From Kiritimatiellia bacterium (GTDB lineage Bacteria > Verrucomicrobiota > Kiritimatiellia > UBA8416 > JABMPJ01): a stretch of 16,404 nt of DNA. Where the stretch lies: positions 1 through 16,404 of the forward strand of contig JAOZSS010000038.1 of assembly GCA_029939545.1 (NCBI GenBank), in the 5' to 3' direction. The translations under genes and the position numbers were made by a program. Within the stretch, counting starts at the first letter, position 1; the number at the start of each line of letters is the position of its first letter. This document shows, in pieces, positions 6,978 to 14,460 of the stretch. A model generated the notes under the pieces. The model was not told where the DNA came from and did not search any database. It saw nothing but the letters and a program-made list of their open reading frames with translations.

Positions 6978-8096
6978 ATGAACCAGCCCCAAGCCCCCTT
7001 TAACCTTGACGATATCCAGCGCCGCCTGAGCGGCAGCGGCATCTGGGTCGTTGTTGCCCTGGTCGTCTTGTTGCTCTTCGTGGCCAAGACCATTCGCATC
7101 CAGGAGGTCAGCGGCGAACAGGTCGGCTTCCTGCTCAACCGGATCACCGGCAACATTCAGGTCATAGACCGCTCCGGCAAGCAGATCTACAACGGGTTGA
7201 CCAAGGATTTCTATGTCATGGAGAAAACGCTCCAGACCCTCGAAATGACCGAACAGATCGGGCGCGGCGACCGGGCCGAGCGGGATGATCTCAAGATCAA
7301 GACCGTGGACGGCAGCGATGTCTACGTCGACCTGAAGGTGCAGTACCGCATCAACACCGATATGGCCAGGGAGATCATCCTGACCTCCGGCCCAGGCGAC
7401 CAGTACAAGAAGAAGTGGGCACGTGACTACATACGCTCCATCTCCCGCAACTATCTCGGCGAGCTCACGACGGAAGAGTTCTACGACTCCAATAAGCGGG
7501 ACGCCAAAGTCGACCTCGCCCGTGCCGAGTGCAACAAGCGGCTGGAGCGATTCGGTATTCGTGTCGACCACATCCTGATTCCGCGCCGACCTCACTTCTA
7601 CGCGGAATATGAAGAGATGATTAAGAAGAAGAAAGAAGCCGATCAGACCGTTCAGGCCCAGCAGTCCAAGGCCCTGGCGGCCAAGCAGAAGCAGGAGACC
7701 ATGACGGTCCAGGAGACCAACATCAAGAACGTCGCCGTTGAGCAATTCGAGGGCCAGATGCAGCAGAAGATCATTGCGGCCGAAGCCGAGGCGGGAAAGA
7801 CCATGAAGCAGGGCGATGCCTACTATGAGCAGAAGACGATCGCCGCCGAGGCCGAGTTCTACCAACTGGAGAAGCGCGCCGAGGCCATCAAGGCCCAGAA
7901 GGCGGCCGAAGCGGCCGGCATCAAGGCGTTGCGCGAGGCCCTGGAGGGACCCGGCGGCGCCAATATGGTTAAACTGGAATATGCCCGCAAACTCAAGGGG
8001 CTAGCCATCACGGGCAAACCGTTCTCGGTCGAGGGGTCGGTTGAGCGATTCGAACACCTGCGCGGCGCTGAAACCATCGGCGTCTCCGCCAAATAA
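6978..8096 (+). CDS. SPFH/band 7 (prohibitin-like) membrane-anchored protein, first of a pair
   Basis: The 372-aa protein has a short cytoplasmic N-terminus, one membrane helix (residues about 22-38, IWVVVALVVLLLFVA), then an SPFH/band 7 domain to about residue 215. After that comes a long charged coiled coil (about 216-330, rich in Ala, Glu, Lys and Gln, for example KKKKEADQTVQAQQSKALAA). SPFH proteins oligomerise into membrane rings that organise proteases or lipid domains; HflK and HflC, which restrain FtsH, are the best known. It pairs with the next gene in the way HflK pairs with HflC, and both share the blocks LQTLEMT, DDxKxxxVDG and LTTEEFY. I do not assign hflK because the identity is not certain and no protease gene is adjacent. 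The start lies 25 nt after the tRNA with only a weak ribosome binding site, so it may be read from the tRNA transcript. Confidence 0.88.
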   Translation: MNQPQAPFNLDDIQRRLSGSGIWVVVALVVLLLFVAKTIRIQEVSGEQVGFLLNRITGNIQVIDRSGKQIYNGLTKDFYVMEKTLQTLEMTEQIGRGDRAERDDLKIKTVDGSDVYVDLKVQYRINTDMAREIILTSGPGDQYKKKWARDYIRSISRNYLGELTTEEFYDSNKRDAKVDLARAECNKRLERFGIRVDHILIPRRPHFYAEYEEMIKKKKEADQTVQAQQSKALAAKQKQETMTVQETNIKNVAVEQFEGQMQQKIIAAEAEAGKTMKQGDAYYEQKTIAAEAEFYQLEKRAEAIKAQKAAEAAGIKALREALEGPGGANMVKLEYARKLKGLAITGKPFSVEGSVERFEHLRGAETIGVSAK

Positions 8097-8123
8097 CAAG
8101 AACGTCAGCAAGGGGTATCCATT

Positions 8124-9197
8124 ATGAAGAGCATCAAAGCACTATCAGTCATCGTGGTCGCCGTTATTCTCGGCGGCTGGCTCACGGTTCAACTTCTAAC
8201 GGTCGACATCCCGATTGGGCAGACCGGGGTCAGGATTCAACAGTATGGCATCTTCGGCAAGAAAGGCGTCGTCCAAGCCGACTTTGGTCCAGGCTGGCAC
8301 CGCGACCTTGGCCCGATCGATTCCTGGGTCGGCTACGACAGCACCGTCCAAACCCTCGAAATGACAAAGCAGGCCCGGCATGGCAGCAGCGCCGGCGAGG
8401 ACGACGTCAAGGTTCAGTCCGTTGACGGCAACAAGATATCCCTCGACGTCACCGTCAAATACCGTATCGCGGAAGGGATGGCCCACAAGCTGTACACCGA
8501 TACCGGCTCCGGCACCAAGTACCGCGCCATCGTCCGTAATGAGGCCGAGAAAGCCTGTATGGGACGCTTCGGCCAGATGACGACCGAAGAATTCTACTCC
8601 CCGGAGCAAAAGCGCCGCCGCTCAAAGGAGGTCTTCGATGAACTGACCGCCTCCCTCGAAGACAACTACATTGAGGTGATCGATGTCCTGATCCGCAACG
8701 TGGAATTCGACCCCAAGTACGAAGCCAAGATCCGCAGCAAAAAACTGGCCGACCAGGAAGTGGAGCTCAACAAGTCCATGGCCGACGCAGAGCGCATGAG
8801 TGGAAAGACCCAGGTCATCGAGGCGGAGACCTCCAAGCTGATCGCGATCATTACGAAAGAGAAGGAAGCCGAGCTGATCGCGATGGAGGCAACCACAGAT
8901 CTGCAAATCGCCAAGATCGAGGCACAGTACAAAAAGTACGTCACCGAGAAGACCGCCGATGCCGACCTGATTGCCGACCAGAAGCAGGCCGCCGGACAGC
9001 GTTTGGTGAAGGAGGCCGAGGCCGAAGGCGAGCGACTGCGCAACGAGGCCCTGGCCGGGGCCGGTGGCGACATCATGGTGGCCCTCGAAGCCGCGAGAAA
9101 CCTGCAGATCAAGGATGTGACCATCTCCACACTGGAGGTCGACCTGCTCGACGTCACAGGGATGGCAGAGAAGCTGGGCGTTCCGGCAGAAGAGTAG
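8124..9197 (+). CDS. SPFH/band 7 (prohibitin-like) membrane-anchored protein, second of a pair
   Basis: The 357-aa product has a signal-anchor helix at residues about 6-26 (ALSVIVVAVILGGWLTVQLL), followed by an SPFH domain (to about residue 215) with DFGPGWHRDLGPIDSWV and VQTLEMTKQ. A Glu/Lys/Ala-rich coiled coil follows (about 205-320), and a short C-terminal tail ends ISTLEVDLLDVTGMAEKLG. The gene begins 27 nt after the first SPFH gene, with AAGGGG upstream of the ATG, and the two are clearly paralogous. They probably form a hetero-oligomeric ring on the periplasmic face of the inner membrane, as HflKC does; that topology is inferred from the single N-terminal anchor. A flotillin-like or HflC-like label would both be defensible. 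Confidence 0.88.
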   Translation: MKSIKALSVIVVAVILGGWLTVQLLTVDIPIGQTGVRIQQYGIFGKKGVVQADFGPGWHRDLGPIDSWVGYDSTVQTLEMTKQARHGSSAGEDDVKVQSVDGNKISLDVTVKYRIAEGMAHKLYTDTGSGTKYRAIVRNEAEKACMGRFGQMTTEEFYSPEQKRRRSKEVFDELTASLEDNYIEVIDVLIRNVEFDPKYEAKIRSKKLADQEVELNKSMADAERMSGKTQVIEAETSKLIAIITKEKEAELIAMEATTDLQIAKIEAQYKKYVTEKTADADLIADQKQAAGQRLVKEAEAEGERLRNEALAGAGGDIMVALEAARNLQIKDVTISTLEVDLLDVTGMAEKLGVPAEE

Positions 9198-9207
9198 CAT
9201 GGCAATT

Positions 9208-9275
9208 GCGGCGTGAGGGCACGCCGCCTCCCACCTCTGCGCTCCATCCTTGGAGGCGGGGTGCCCTCACCCCGC
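9208..9275. repeat. REP-like pair: two hairpins in inverted orientation
   Basis: The 24-nt arm at 9208-9231 matches the reverse complement of 9252-9275 at 22 of 24 positions, with a 20-nt spacer. Each arm also folds alone. The left is gcggcgtg (9208-9215), aggg loop, cacgccgc (9220-9227); the right is gcggggtg (9256-9263), ccct loop, caccccgc (9268-9275). Both 8-bp stems are perfect, and the fifth pair changes from C:G to G:C between them. This is the layout of bacterial interspersed (REP/BIME) elements, here between the SPFH pair and the acyltransferase. Confidence 0.75.
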
Positions 9276-9281
9276 AGAAGA

Positions 9282-10205
9282 ATGATTTATCGCCCGAAAC
9301 ACATCGCTGAATACGTTGCGGTACGTCTGGTCGTAGGCCTCGTGCAGGTGGTGCCCTACCGCCTGCTTCTGTCTGTCGGATGGCTGGTGGCCGCCATCAC
9401 ATTCCTCTTGGGAAGGAAACGCCTGCAGGAGACCGAGCGCCGGATCGCAAGCGTACTCGGAGAGGCCGCCCCGCCAAAGCAGATGCGCCATATCGCATGG
9501 ATCTCCTGGCGCAACACCATCTTCAACGCGTTTGAGACCCTCCGCATTCCGCGGACCTCGCCCGACTGGGTTCAGAAGCACTTCGACGGAGGAGAGATGC
9601 TGGAGCAGATGATCCCTGAGCGGGATGCCGGCCAAGGTGCCATCATCGCCCTCCCCCACATGGGCAACTGGGAGATGGCCGGGCTTGCCTGTCATGTGCA
9701 CCGGTTCCCGATCATTATCATTGTCGGCAAGCAGCGCAACCCGTTGACGAACCAATACTTGCACGACCTGCGCGCTTCAGCCGCCTCGGTAATCATCGAG
9801 CGAGGCACAGACATTATGCGCCCGATTGCCCGTCACCTGAAGAAAGGCAAGTACCTGGCCATCCTGCCCGATGTTCGCATGCCCTATCCTGACCTGGCGA
9901 TTCCTTTCCTGGGAAGCACCGCCAACCTTGGTAGCGGTATGGCGCTCTTCGCCCGCGTGACCAACCTACCAATCTACCCCTGCTGCGTGGTGCGGGACGG
10001 CTGGACGCGTCACCGGATCGCCGAAACCTATCCGGTCGTCCGTCCAGACAAATCGCTCGACAAGAGCGAGGATATTGAGAGAATGACCGCCGCCGTGATC
10101 GCCAACTTTGACGAAGCGATCAGGAAATACCCGGAACAGTGGTTCTGGCATAACAAGCGGTGGGTGCTGGATCCGGTGGAGAAGGACGAACAGCCGAACA
10201 GTTGA
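9282..10205 (+). CDS. Lipid A biosynthesis (LpxL/HtrB-type) lauroyl acyltransferase family protein
   Basis: From the ATG at 9282 the protein is 307 aa, close to E. coli LpxL (306 aa). A hydrophobic anchor lies near the N-terminus (residues about 8-45, including VRLVVGLVQVVPYRLLLSVG). The catalytic H-x4-E motif is HMGNWE (H126 and E131), in the context IIALPHMGNWEMAG. The acceptor-binding region is ILPDVRMPYPDLAIPFLGS, and the protein ends YPEQWFWHNKRWV, all as expected for the family. The enzyme adds a secondary fatty acyl chain from acyl-ACP to a lipid A precursor at the inner membrane. The frame is open for 23 more codons upstream, but those lie inside the REP-like hairpins, so the ATG at 9282 is chosen. 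No strong Shine-Dalgarno is seen; only AGAAG lies very close to the ATG. It is 84 nt after the SPFH pair. Confidence 0.9.
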   Translation: MIYRPKHIAEYVAVRLVVGLVQVVPYRLLLSVGWLVAAITFLLGRKRLQETERRIASVLGEAAPPKQMRHIAWISWRNTIFNAFETLRIPRTSPDWVQKHFDGGEMLEQMIPERDAGQGAIIALPHMGNWEMAGLACHVHRFPIIIIVGKQRNPLTNQYLHDLRASAASVIIERGTDIMRPIARHLKKGKYLAILPDVRMPYPDLAIPFLGSTANLGSGMALFARVTNLPIYPCCVVRDGWTRHRIAETYPVVRPDKSLDKSEDIERMTAAVIANFDEAIRKYPEQWFWHNKRWVLDPVEKDEQPNS

Positions 10206-10229
10206 ACACTTGAACTACGAACGGAAAAA

Positions 10230-10297
10230 CTCGCGCCAAGACGCCAAGATGCCAAGAGAAGTTCTCCACACTTTGCGCCTTCGCGTCTTTGCGCGAG
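10230..10297. repeat. Long imperfect hairpin of the 'ctcgcgcaaag' intergenic repeat family
   Basis: The arm from 10230 (ctcgcgccaagacgccaag) and the reverse complement of 10271-10297 agree at 22 of 27 positions, enclosing a loop of about 14 nt. The right arm resembles the single unit at 6605-6630. The element ends 18 nt before the dapL ATG, just ahead of its ribosome binding site, so it may also affect dapL expression or end the upstream transcript. No T-tract follows it. Confidence 0.7.
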
Positions 10298-10315
10298 GTA
10301 ACTGAGGAAACACAG

Positions 10316-11542
10316 ATGATCAGAGTTAATCCGAATTACAATAAGCTTCAGGCCTCTTATCTTTTCTCTACGATCGCCAAGAAGGTCGGCGAGTTTCAGG
10401 CGAGCAATCCAGACAAGGATATCATCAAGCTGGGTATTGGTGATGTGACACATGGGCTTCCGCCGGCCTCTATCGAGGCCATGCACAAGGCGGTTGACGA
10501 GATGGCTGCCGATGAGACCTTCCGCGGCTATGGCCCGGAACAGGGGTATGACTTCCTCCGCGAAGCCATTGCCTTGAATGACTTTGCCAGCCGCGGCGTA
10601 ACGATTCAGGCTGACGAGGTCTTTGTCAGCGATGGCGCCAAGTGCGACACGGGCAACATTCAGGAGATCTTCGCGCAGGAGGCGCGTATTGCGGTTCCTG
10701 ACCCCGTCTACCCGGTCTATGTCGACACCAACGTCATGGCGGGACGTACAGACCAATGTCAGGACGGTCGCTACCAGGGCCTGGTTTACTTGGAGAGCAC
10801 AGCGGACAACCATTACGTTCCCGCTCTGCCGTCGGAGCCGGTTGACCTGATCTATCTCTGTTTCCCCAACAATCCTACGGGCGCAACCGTCACGCATGAT
10901 GAACTGAAGACCTGGGTAGATTATGCCCGCGAACACCAGGCGTTGATACTCTTTGATGCCGCCTATGAAGCGTTCATTCGCGACGACACTCTGCCCCACA
11001 GCATCTACGAGGTAGAGGGCGCCAAGGAGGTGGCCATCGAGTTCCGCAGCTTCTCCAAGACCGCCGGTTTCACCGGCACGCGGTGTGCCTACACGATCGT
11101 GCCGCACGATTGCCGCGCCTACGATGCTGAGGGCAACGCGCAGGAAGTGCACGCCCTGTGGACCCGCCGGCACACCACCAAGTTCAACGGGGTTTCCTAC
11201 CCCGTGCAACGCGCAGCAGAGGCCGTCTTCTCGGTTGAGGGCCAAGCGCAGATCAAGGCACTAACCGACAGCTACCTGCACAACGCGGCACATATCCGCG
11301 AGCAGGTAAGTGCGCTGGACTATGACCTCATAGGTGGACAGAACTCGCCCTATATCTGGATCAAGACCGGCGAAGACTCTTGGAACTTCTTCGATCGCCT
11401 GCTGAACGATGCCGCAGTGGTGACCACCCCCGGCACCGGCTTCGGCACCTGCGGCGAAGGCTACATCCGCATCAGCGCGTTCAACGACTTCGCTAAGGTG
11501 GAAGAAGCCATGCAGCGGATTGTGGCCACGCTCTCAATATAG
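10316..11542 (+). CDS. dapL: LL-diaminopimelate aminotransferase
   Basis: This 408-aa fold-type I aminotransferase uses pyridoxal phosphate. It transfers the amino group of glutamate to tetrahydrodipicolinate to give LL-2,6-diaminopimelate in one step, replacing DapD, DapC and DapE in lysine and peptidoglycan synthesis. Diagnostic segments are RVNPNYNKLQASYLFSTIAKK at the N-terminus, IKLGIGDVTHGLPP, GYGPEQGYDFLREAIA, FVSDGAKCDTGNIQE, CFPNNPTGA, and SFSKTAGFTGTRCAY, in which K248 is the PLP Schiff-base lysine. Length and motifs fit DapL closely. The ATG at 10316 is chosen over one 27 nt upstream because it gives the family N-terminus and has GAGGA 8 nt before it. DapL occurs in chlamydiae, Verrucomicrobia, spirochaetes, plants and some other groups, which fits a PVC origin. 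Confidence 0.96.
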   Translation: MIRVNPNYNKLQASYLFSTIAKKVGEFQASNPDKDIIKLGIGDVTHGLPPASIEAMHKAVDEMAADETFRGYGPEQGYDFLREAIALNDFASRGVTIQADEVFVSDGAKCDTGNIQEIFAQEARIAVPDPVYPVYVDTNVMAGRTDQCQDGRYQGLVYLESTADNHYVPALPSEPVDLIYLCFPNNPTGATVTHDELKTWVDYAREHQALILFDAAYEAFIRDDTLPHSIYEVEGAKEVAIEFRSFSKTAGFTGTRCAYTIVPHDCRAYDAEGNAQEVHALWTRRHTTKFNGVSYPVQRAAEAVFSVEGQAQIKALTDSYLHNAAHIREQVSALDYDLIGGQNSPYIWIKTGEDSWNFFDRLLNDAAVVTTPGTGFGTCGEGYIRISAFNDFAKVEEAMQRIVATLSI

Positions 11543-11547
11543 GACCT

Positions 11548-11567
11548 ATAGGACTTATAAGTCCTAT
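11548..11567. terminator. Perfect 20-nt palindrome between convergent dapL and purC (possible bidirectional terminator)
   Basis: The sequence ataggacttataagtcctat is perfectly self-complementary. It starts 6 nt after the dapL stop and overlaps the purC stop codon (11564-11566). A shorter relative, ataggacct, precedes it. Its place between converging genes suggests transcription termination, but the stem is AT-rich, has no loop and no flanking T-tracts, so termination is only tentative. Confidence 0.35.
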
Positions 11568-12529
11568 TCTCCCTGAGCGAGTGCCAACAGTGCTTTCTGC
11601 ACCCGCTCACGTACGGGCTGGTCGTCTATGACGAACTCCAGGCCGGTGATCAACTCGTACGCTTTGATGTAGCGCTTGGCAGCCTCGATGCGCACCTCGT
11701 CGGTCAGCGCGGGTGGCTCGCCATCGCCGCGGAAGCCCTGATTGGCCAGCCAAGTGCGCACATACTCCTTGTCGAGCTTGCGCTGTTCTTTACCTGCGCC
11801 AAACAGCTCCGCATAGGTGTCGCTGTACCAATAGCGCGACGAATCAGGCGTATTGATCTCGTCCGAGATCGTCAGCTCACCGTTGACACGCCCTACTTCG
11901 TACTTCGTATCGACAAAGATCAGGCCACGGTTGGCCGCAATCTCGACGCCGCGCTGGTAGAGCGCGAAGCAGATCTCGGCTGCCGTATCGAAAGTTTCGG
12001 CATCGATAAGCCCTTCGGAGATGGCCTCTTCCCGCGACACATTGCGGTCATGCTTCTCGTGCTTGGTGGTTGGGGTAATGATCGGCTGTTCGAGCTTCTG
12101 GTCCTTGCGCAATCCCTCAGGCAGCGGGTTGCCACACATGTTGCGTACGCCACGCTCGTAGTTGTACCACGCCGATGTCTTGGTCACGCCTGTGATGTAG
12201 CCACGCACGACAAACTCGAGCGGAAGCTGATCGCACTCTTTCACGACCATCACGTTGGGGTCAGGCATGTCGATGACATGATTGGGTACAATGTCCTTGC
12301 TCTGTTCAAACCAATAGGCAGCCAACTGGTTCAGCACCTGCCCCTTGAACGGGATCGTTCCCAGTACGCAATCAAAGGCAGAGATGCGATCACTCACCAC
12401 CAGGACTCGACGGTCGCCCAGCTTATAGCTGTCGCGTACCTTGCCCTTGTTCCGCTCACCCAGCTCGGGGCACTCGGTCTCCTCGAGAACATTCGCCAAC
12501 TGCGCCTTAATCCTATCGTCACTAATCAT
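11564..12529 (-). CDS. purC: Phosphoribosylaminoimidazole-succinocarboxamide synthase (SAICAR synthase)
   Basis: The 321-aa enzyme uses ATP to join CAIR and aspartate into SAICAR in de novo purine synthesis. It shows the family's segments in order: GKVRDSYKLGDRRVLVVSDR at residues 29-48, then ISAFDCVLGTIPFKGQVLNQL, PLEFVVRGYITG, ITPTTKHEKHD (ATP/phosphate binding region), GLIFVDTKYEVG (metal and substrate ligands), ISDEINTPDSSRYW and a C-terminal YELITGLEF. The length fits the long bacterial/yeast-type form. The start has AGGAGA 7 nt upstream. It is the last gene of the minus-strand block after the 205-aa protein, with a 50-nt gap that contains an ordinary ribosome binding site and no obvious promoter. 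Confidence 0.97.
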   Translation of the reverse strand: MISDDRIKAQLANVLEETECPELGERNKGKVRDSYKLGDRRVLVVSDRISAFDCVLGTIPFKGQVLNQLAAYWFEQSKDIVPNHVIDMPDPNVMVVKECDQLPLEFVVRGYITGVTKTSAWYNYERGVRNMCGNPLPEGLRKDQKLEQPIITPTTKHEKHDRNVSREEAISEGLIDAETFDTAAEICFALYQRGVEIAANRGLIFVDTKYEVGRVNGELTISDEINTPDSSRYWYSDTYAELFGAGKEQRKLDKEYVRTWLANQGFRGDGEPPALTDEVRIEAAKRYIKAYELITGLEFVIDDQPVRERVQKALLALAQGE

Positions 12530-12579
12530 CGCTCTCTCCTCTTGAACCCAGAACTCACAACTTGGAACTCAGACCCCCC

Positions 12580-13197
12580 TTACAGGTCCAGATTCAACAC
12601 CTGTGGCCGATCGGCCCATCCACGGTCCCGCCGCAGACGTTCCAGACGATCATGACAGTGGCGACGAATCTCGTCGCTCAACGACACGATATCAGCCAGC
12701 TTCCCGCCATCCCCCAGGAGTGCCTCGGCCGTGCCGCAGATATGGCGCAACCCGAGAACTCCGCGCCCCGCTGTTGCATCCCATATGTCGGCCAAGGTCT
12801 CAATGATGATGCCCAACCCTGTGAAGAAAATGAGTTCCAGCGGCGCATCGTCCCGCACGGTGAGTTGCTTCAGGTCGATCACCCACATGGTATCGCCATG
12901 CGTGACCTCCCACTCCGATGGTTTGGCCAAGCCGGTTCCGTGCAGCAGGAAGCGTCGCGCAACGCCTGTGTTTCCAACGGAGTCCAGGCCCTGCGAGGTC
13001 ATGAGAACGAGTGAACGGGCATCGGCACAGTGTCCGTCGCAATCGTGCTCTACAAAACACTCCACGGCCCGTGCCACTTCGGAGGCGTCGCAGATATCGG
13101 TCTCCGACTCCATCGCACACATGCTCTCGAGTTGGAGCACCAGGTGACCCAACACCCCTAACCCCGTCTCGTCATCACTTGTGTTCCGCCAGATCAC
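12580..13197 (-). CDS. Conserved-looking hypothetical protein between nrdR and purC
   Basis: I do not recognise this 205-aa protein. It is acidic, Cys- and His-bearing, and has no signal peptide or strong membrane helix; a hydrophobic segment LELIFFTGLGIIIETL lies at about 120-135. Other visible stretches are SETDICDASEVARAVECFVEHDCDG, rich in Cys and acidic residues, and DEIRRHCHDRLERLRRDRGW near the C-terminus. The assigned start is a GTG 20 nt after the nrdR stop; ATGs 25 and 28 codons later are alternatives, and a ribosome binding site is not clear for any. The tight spacing to nrdR and purC, with intact coding across 600 nt, argues that it is a real gene in the operon. Confidence 0.65.
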   Translation of the reverse strand: MIWRNTSDDETGLGVLGHLVLQLESMCAMESETDICDASEVARAVECFVEHDCDGHCADARSLVLMTSQGLDSVGNTGVARRFLLHGTGLAKPSEWEVTHGDTMWVIDLKQLTVRDDAPLELIFFTGLGIIIETLADIWDATAGRGVLGLRHICGTAEALLGDGGKLADIVSLSDEIRRHCHDRLERLRRDRGWADRPQVLNLDL

Positions 13198-13217
13198 TGC
13201 TTGCTGCGTCCTTCCCC

Positions 13218-13691
13218 CTATGCCCCCGGCAACACACCGTCCTTGCCCACAAGCCCCTGAATAGCGCTCATGAACTGGTTGACATCCTTAAAGCGCCGAT
13301 ACACGGATGCGAACCGCACGTAGGCCACTTCATCCAGTTGCTCGAGTTGATCCATCACCTTCTGTCCGATTGCCTGGCTCGGAACTTCGCGTTCATAGTC
13401 GCGCTCGAGATCATCGATGATGGCATCCACCACGGTCTCGATCGTTTCCACGCTTACCGGACGTTTCTGACAGGCCCGCTCGATACCTTTGATCAGTTTC
13501 TCGCGGCTCAGGTCTTCATGACAGCCGTCGCTCTTGACCACCCGGAGGCGGGTCCGGATGATCTCCTCGTACGTGGTAAACCGATGACCGCACCCCAGGC
13601 AAACACGTCGACGCCGTATGACCGCACCGTTGCGCGCGGAGCGACTATCTATGACCTTATCTTCCAAGTTGGCACACTTGGGGCATCGCAT
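13218..13691 (-). CDS. nrdR: NrdR transcriptional repressor of ribonucleotide reductase genes
   Basis: The protein is 157 aa from the ATG at 13691, the standard NrdR length. The N-terminal zinc ribbon has C3, C6, C31 and C34 (MRCPKC ... CLGCGHRF). An ATP-cone domain follows (about 48-138, from VVKSDGCHEDLSREKLIKGI to YVRFASVYRRF). NrdR senses ATP/dATP through the cone and represses ribonucleotide reductase operons at NrdR boxes. The frame is open 20 codons further upstream, but this start has AAGGAG 6 nt before it and gives the conserved MRCPKC beginning. It lies 10 nt after the response-regulator stop and 20 nt before the next gene, so it is probably cotranscribed with both. Confidence 0.96.
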   Translation of the reverse strand: MRCPKCANLEDKVIDSRSARNGAVIRRRRVCLGCGHRFTTYEEIIRTRLRVVKSDGCHEDLSREKLIKGIERACQKRPVSVETIETVVDAIIDDLERDYEREVPSQAIGQKVMDQLEQLDEVAYVRFASVYRRFKDVNQFMSAIQGLVGKDGVLPGA

Positions 13692-13701
13692 AGGCTCTCC
13701 T

Positions 13702-14460
13702 TCAGTCGACCAGGGCTTTGACGGCCGACAACAGCGCATTCGGATCGTCACTCAGCACGACCTGGCTGACGCCGCGGGACCGCACATTGTCCTTGAGGTG
13801 TCCGGACTCATCATAGACGACCACAGGAATCGATCGTGCGTTGGGCATGGCCCGCAGCATGTCGGCCACCGCATCGCCGTTCATTTTAGAGAGGAGCTGC
13901 TTGCAGAGGATGATGTCTGGACGCTGCAAGATGGCCTGCTCGATCATCTCAGGGCCCTGCTCCACTAGCGACACCAGCAGACCCTCGCCTTCGAGCCGCT
14001 CCTCGATTTTGGCCGCGACCATGGCATCATCTTCGCCCAGCAACACCTTGATCGGGCTGGCCGAAGTGCCGGCCTGCTCTTCCTGTCCTGAACGGAGGAA
14101 GAGAATCCGCCCCACCTCCATCAACAGGTCCTCAGGCGCACAAGGTTTGGCGACGAACCCATCCACATCCACATCGGCAAAGAACTCGGCCATGTTGGCC
14201 CGTGCGGTCAGCACCAGCACAGGATACTTGGGTTTTCCGTCGACGGAAATCTCCTTCAGAAAGCCGATGCCTCCCATTCCCGGCATGCTCATATCGAGGA
14301 TGATCAGGTCGGGCTCGAGCGTCTGCAGCCGTTTGAGGCCTTGTTCACCGCTATCTGCCGTAACCACCTCGTGTCCTTCAAAGCGAAGAAAATCGCTGAG
14401 GGTCACGAGCAGGCTCGTATCGTCATCAATCAGCAGAATTGTCTTTTTCTCGTTGTCCAT
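13702..14460 (-). CDS. Response regulator with two receiver domains and no output domain; second receiver degenerate
   Basis: The 252-aa protein consists of two receiver (REC) domains in tandem. The first (1-125) is canonical: acidic pocket DDD at 12-14, phosphoacceptor D56 in LIILDMSMPGMGG, T85 in VLVLTARA and K105 in FVAKPC. The second (about 136-252) keeps an acidic pair (LLGEDDAM) but reads PDIILCKQLLSKMNG where the phosphoacceptor should be, so Lys replaces Asp, and the conserved Thr and Lys are not clear. No DNA-binding or enzymatic domain is present. It is therefore likely a phosphorelay or protein-protein signalling element working with the histidine kinase encoded 237 nt upstream. 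A ribosome binding site (AGGAG, 7 nt before the ATG) supports the start. nrdR follows after 10 nt. Confidence 0.93.
   Translation of the reverse strand: MDNEKKTILLIDDDTSLLVTLSDFLRFEGHEVVTADSGEQGLKRLQTLEPDLIILDMSMPGMGGIGFLKEISVDGKPKYPVLVLTARANMAEFFADVDVDGFVAKPCAPEDLLMEVGRILFLRSGQEEQAGTSASPIKVLLGEDDAMVAAKIEERLEGEGLLVSLVEQGPEMIEQAILQRPDIILCKQLLSKMNGDAVADMLRAMPNARSIPVVVYDESGHLKDNVRSRGVSQVVLSDDPNALLSAVKALVD

Noticed and set aside
6890..7156. Minus-strand frame containing AQLDSNQRPRDYESPALT
   Set aside because: This is the familiar spurious translation of a tRNA's reverse complement, not a protein.
6921..7865. Minus-strand open frame of 314 codons
   Set aside because: It lies opposite the first SPFH gene and ends in tRNA antisense sequence (VGPAGLEPAT type text, a known false translation). 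The plus-strand SPFH protein explains the region.
9213..9281. Upstream start for the acyltransferase
   Set aside because: The extra 23 codons lie inside the REP-like hairpins and are Arg/Pro-rich; the ATG at 9282 gives the family length.
10028..11245. Minus-strand open frame of 405 codons
   Set aside because: It is antisense to dapL and the acyltransferase, with no recognisable domain; both plus-strand genes are certain.
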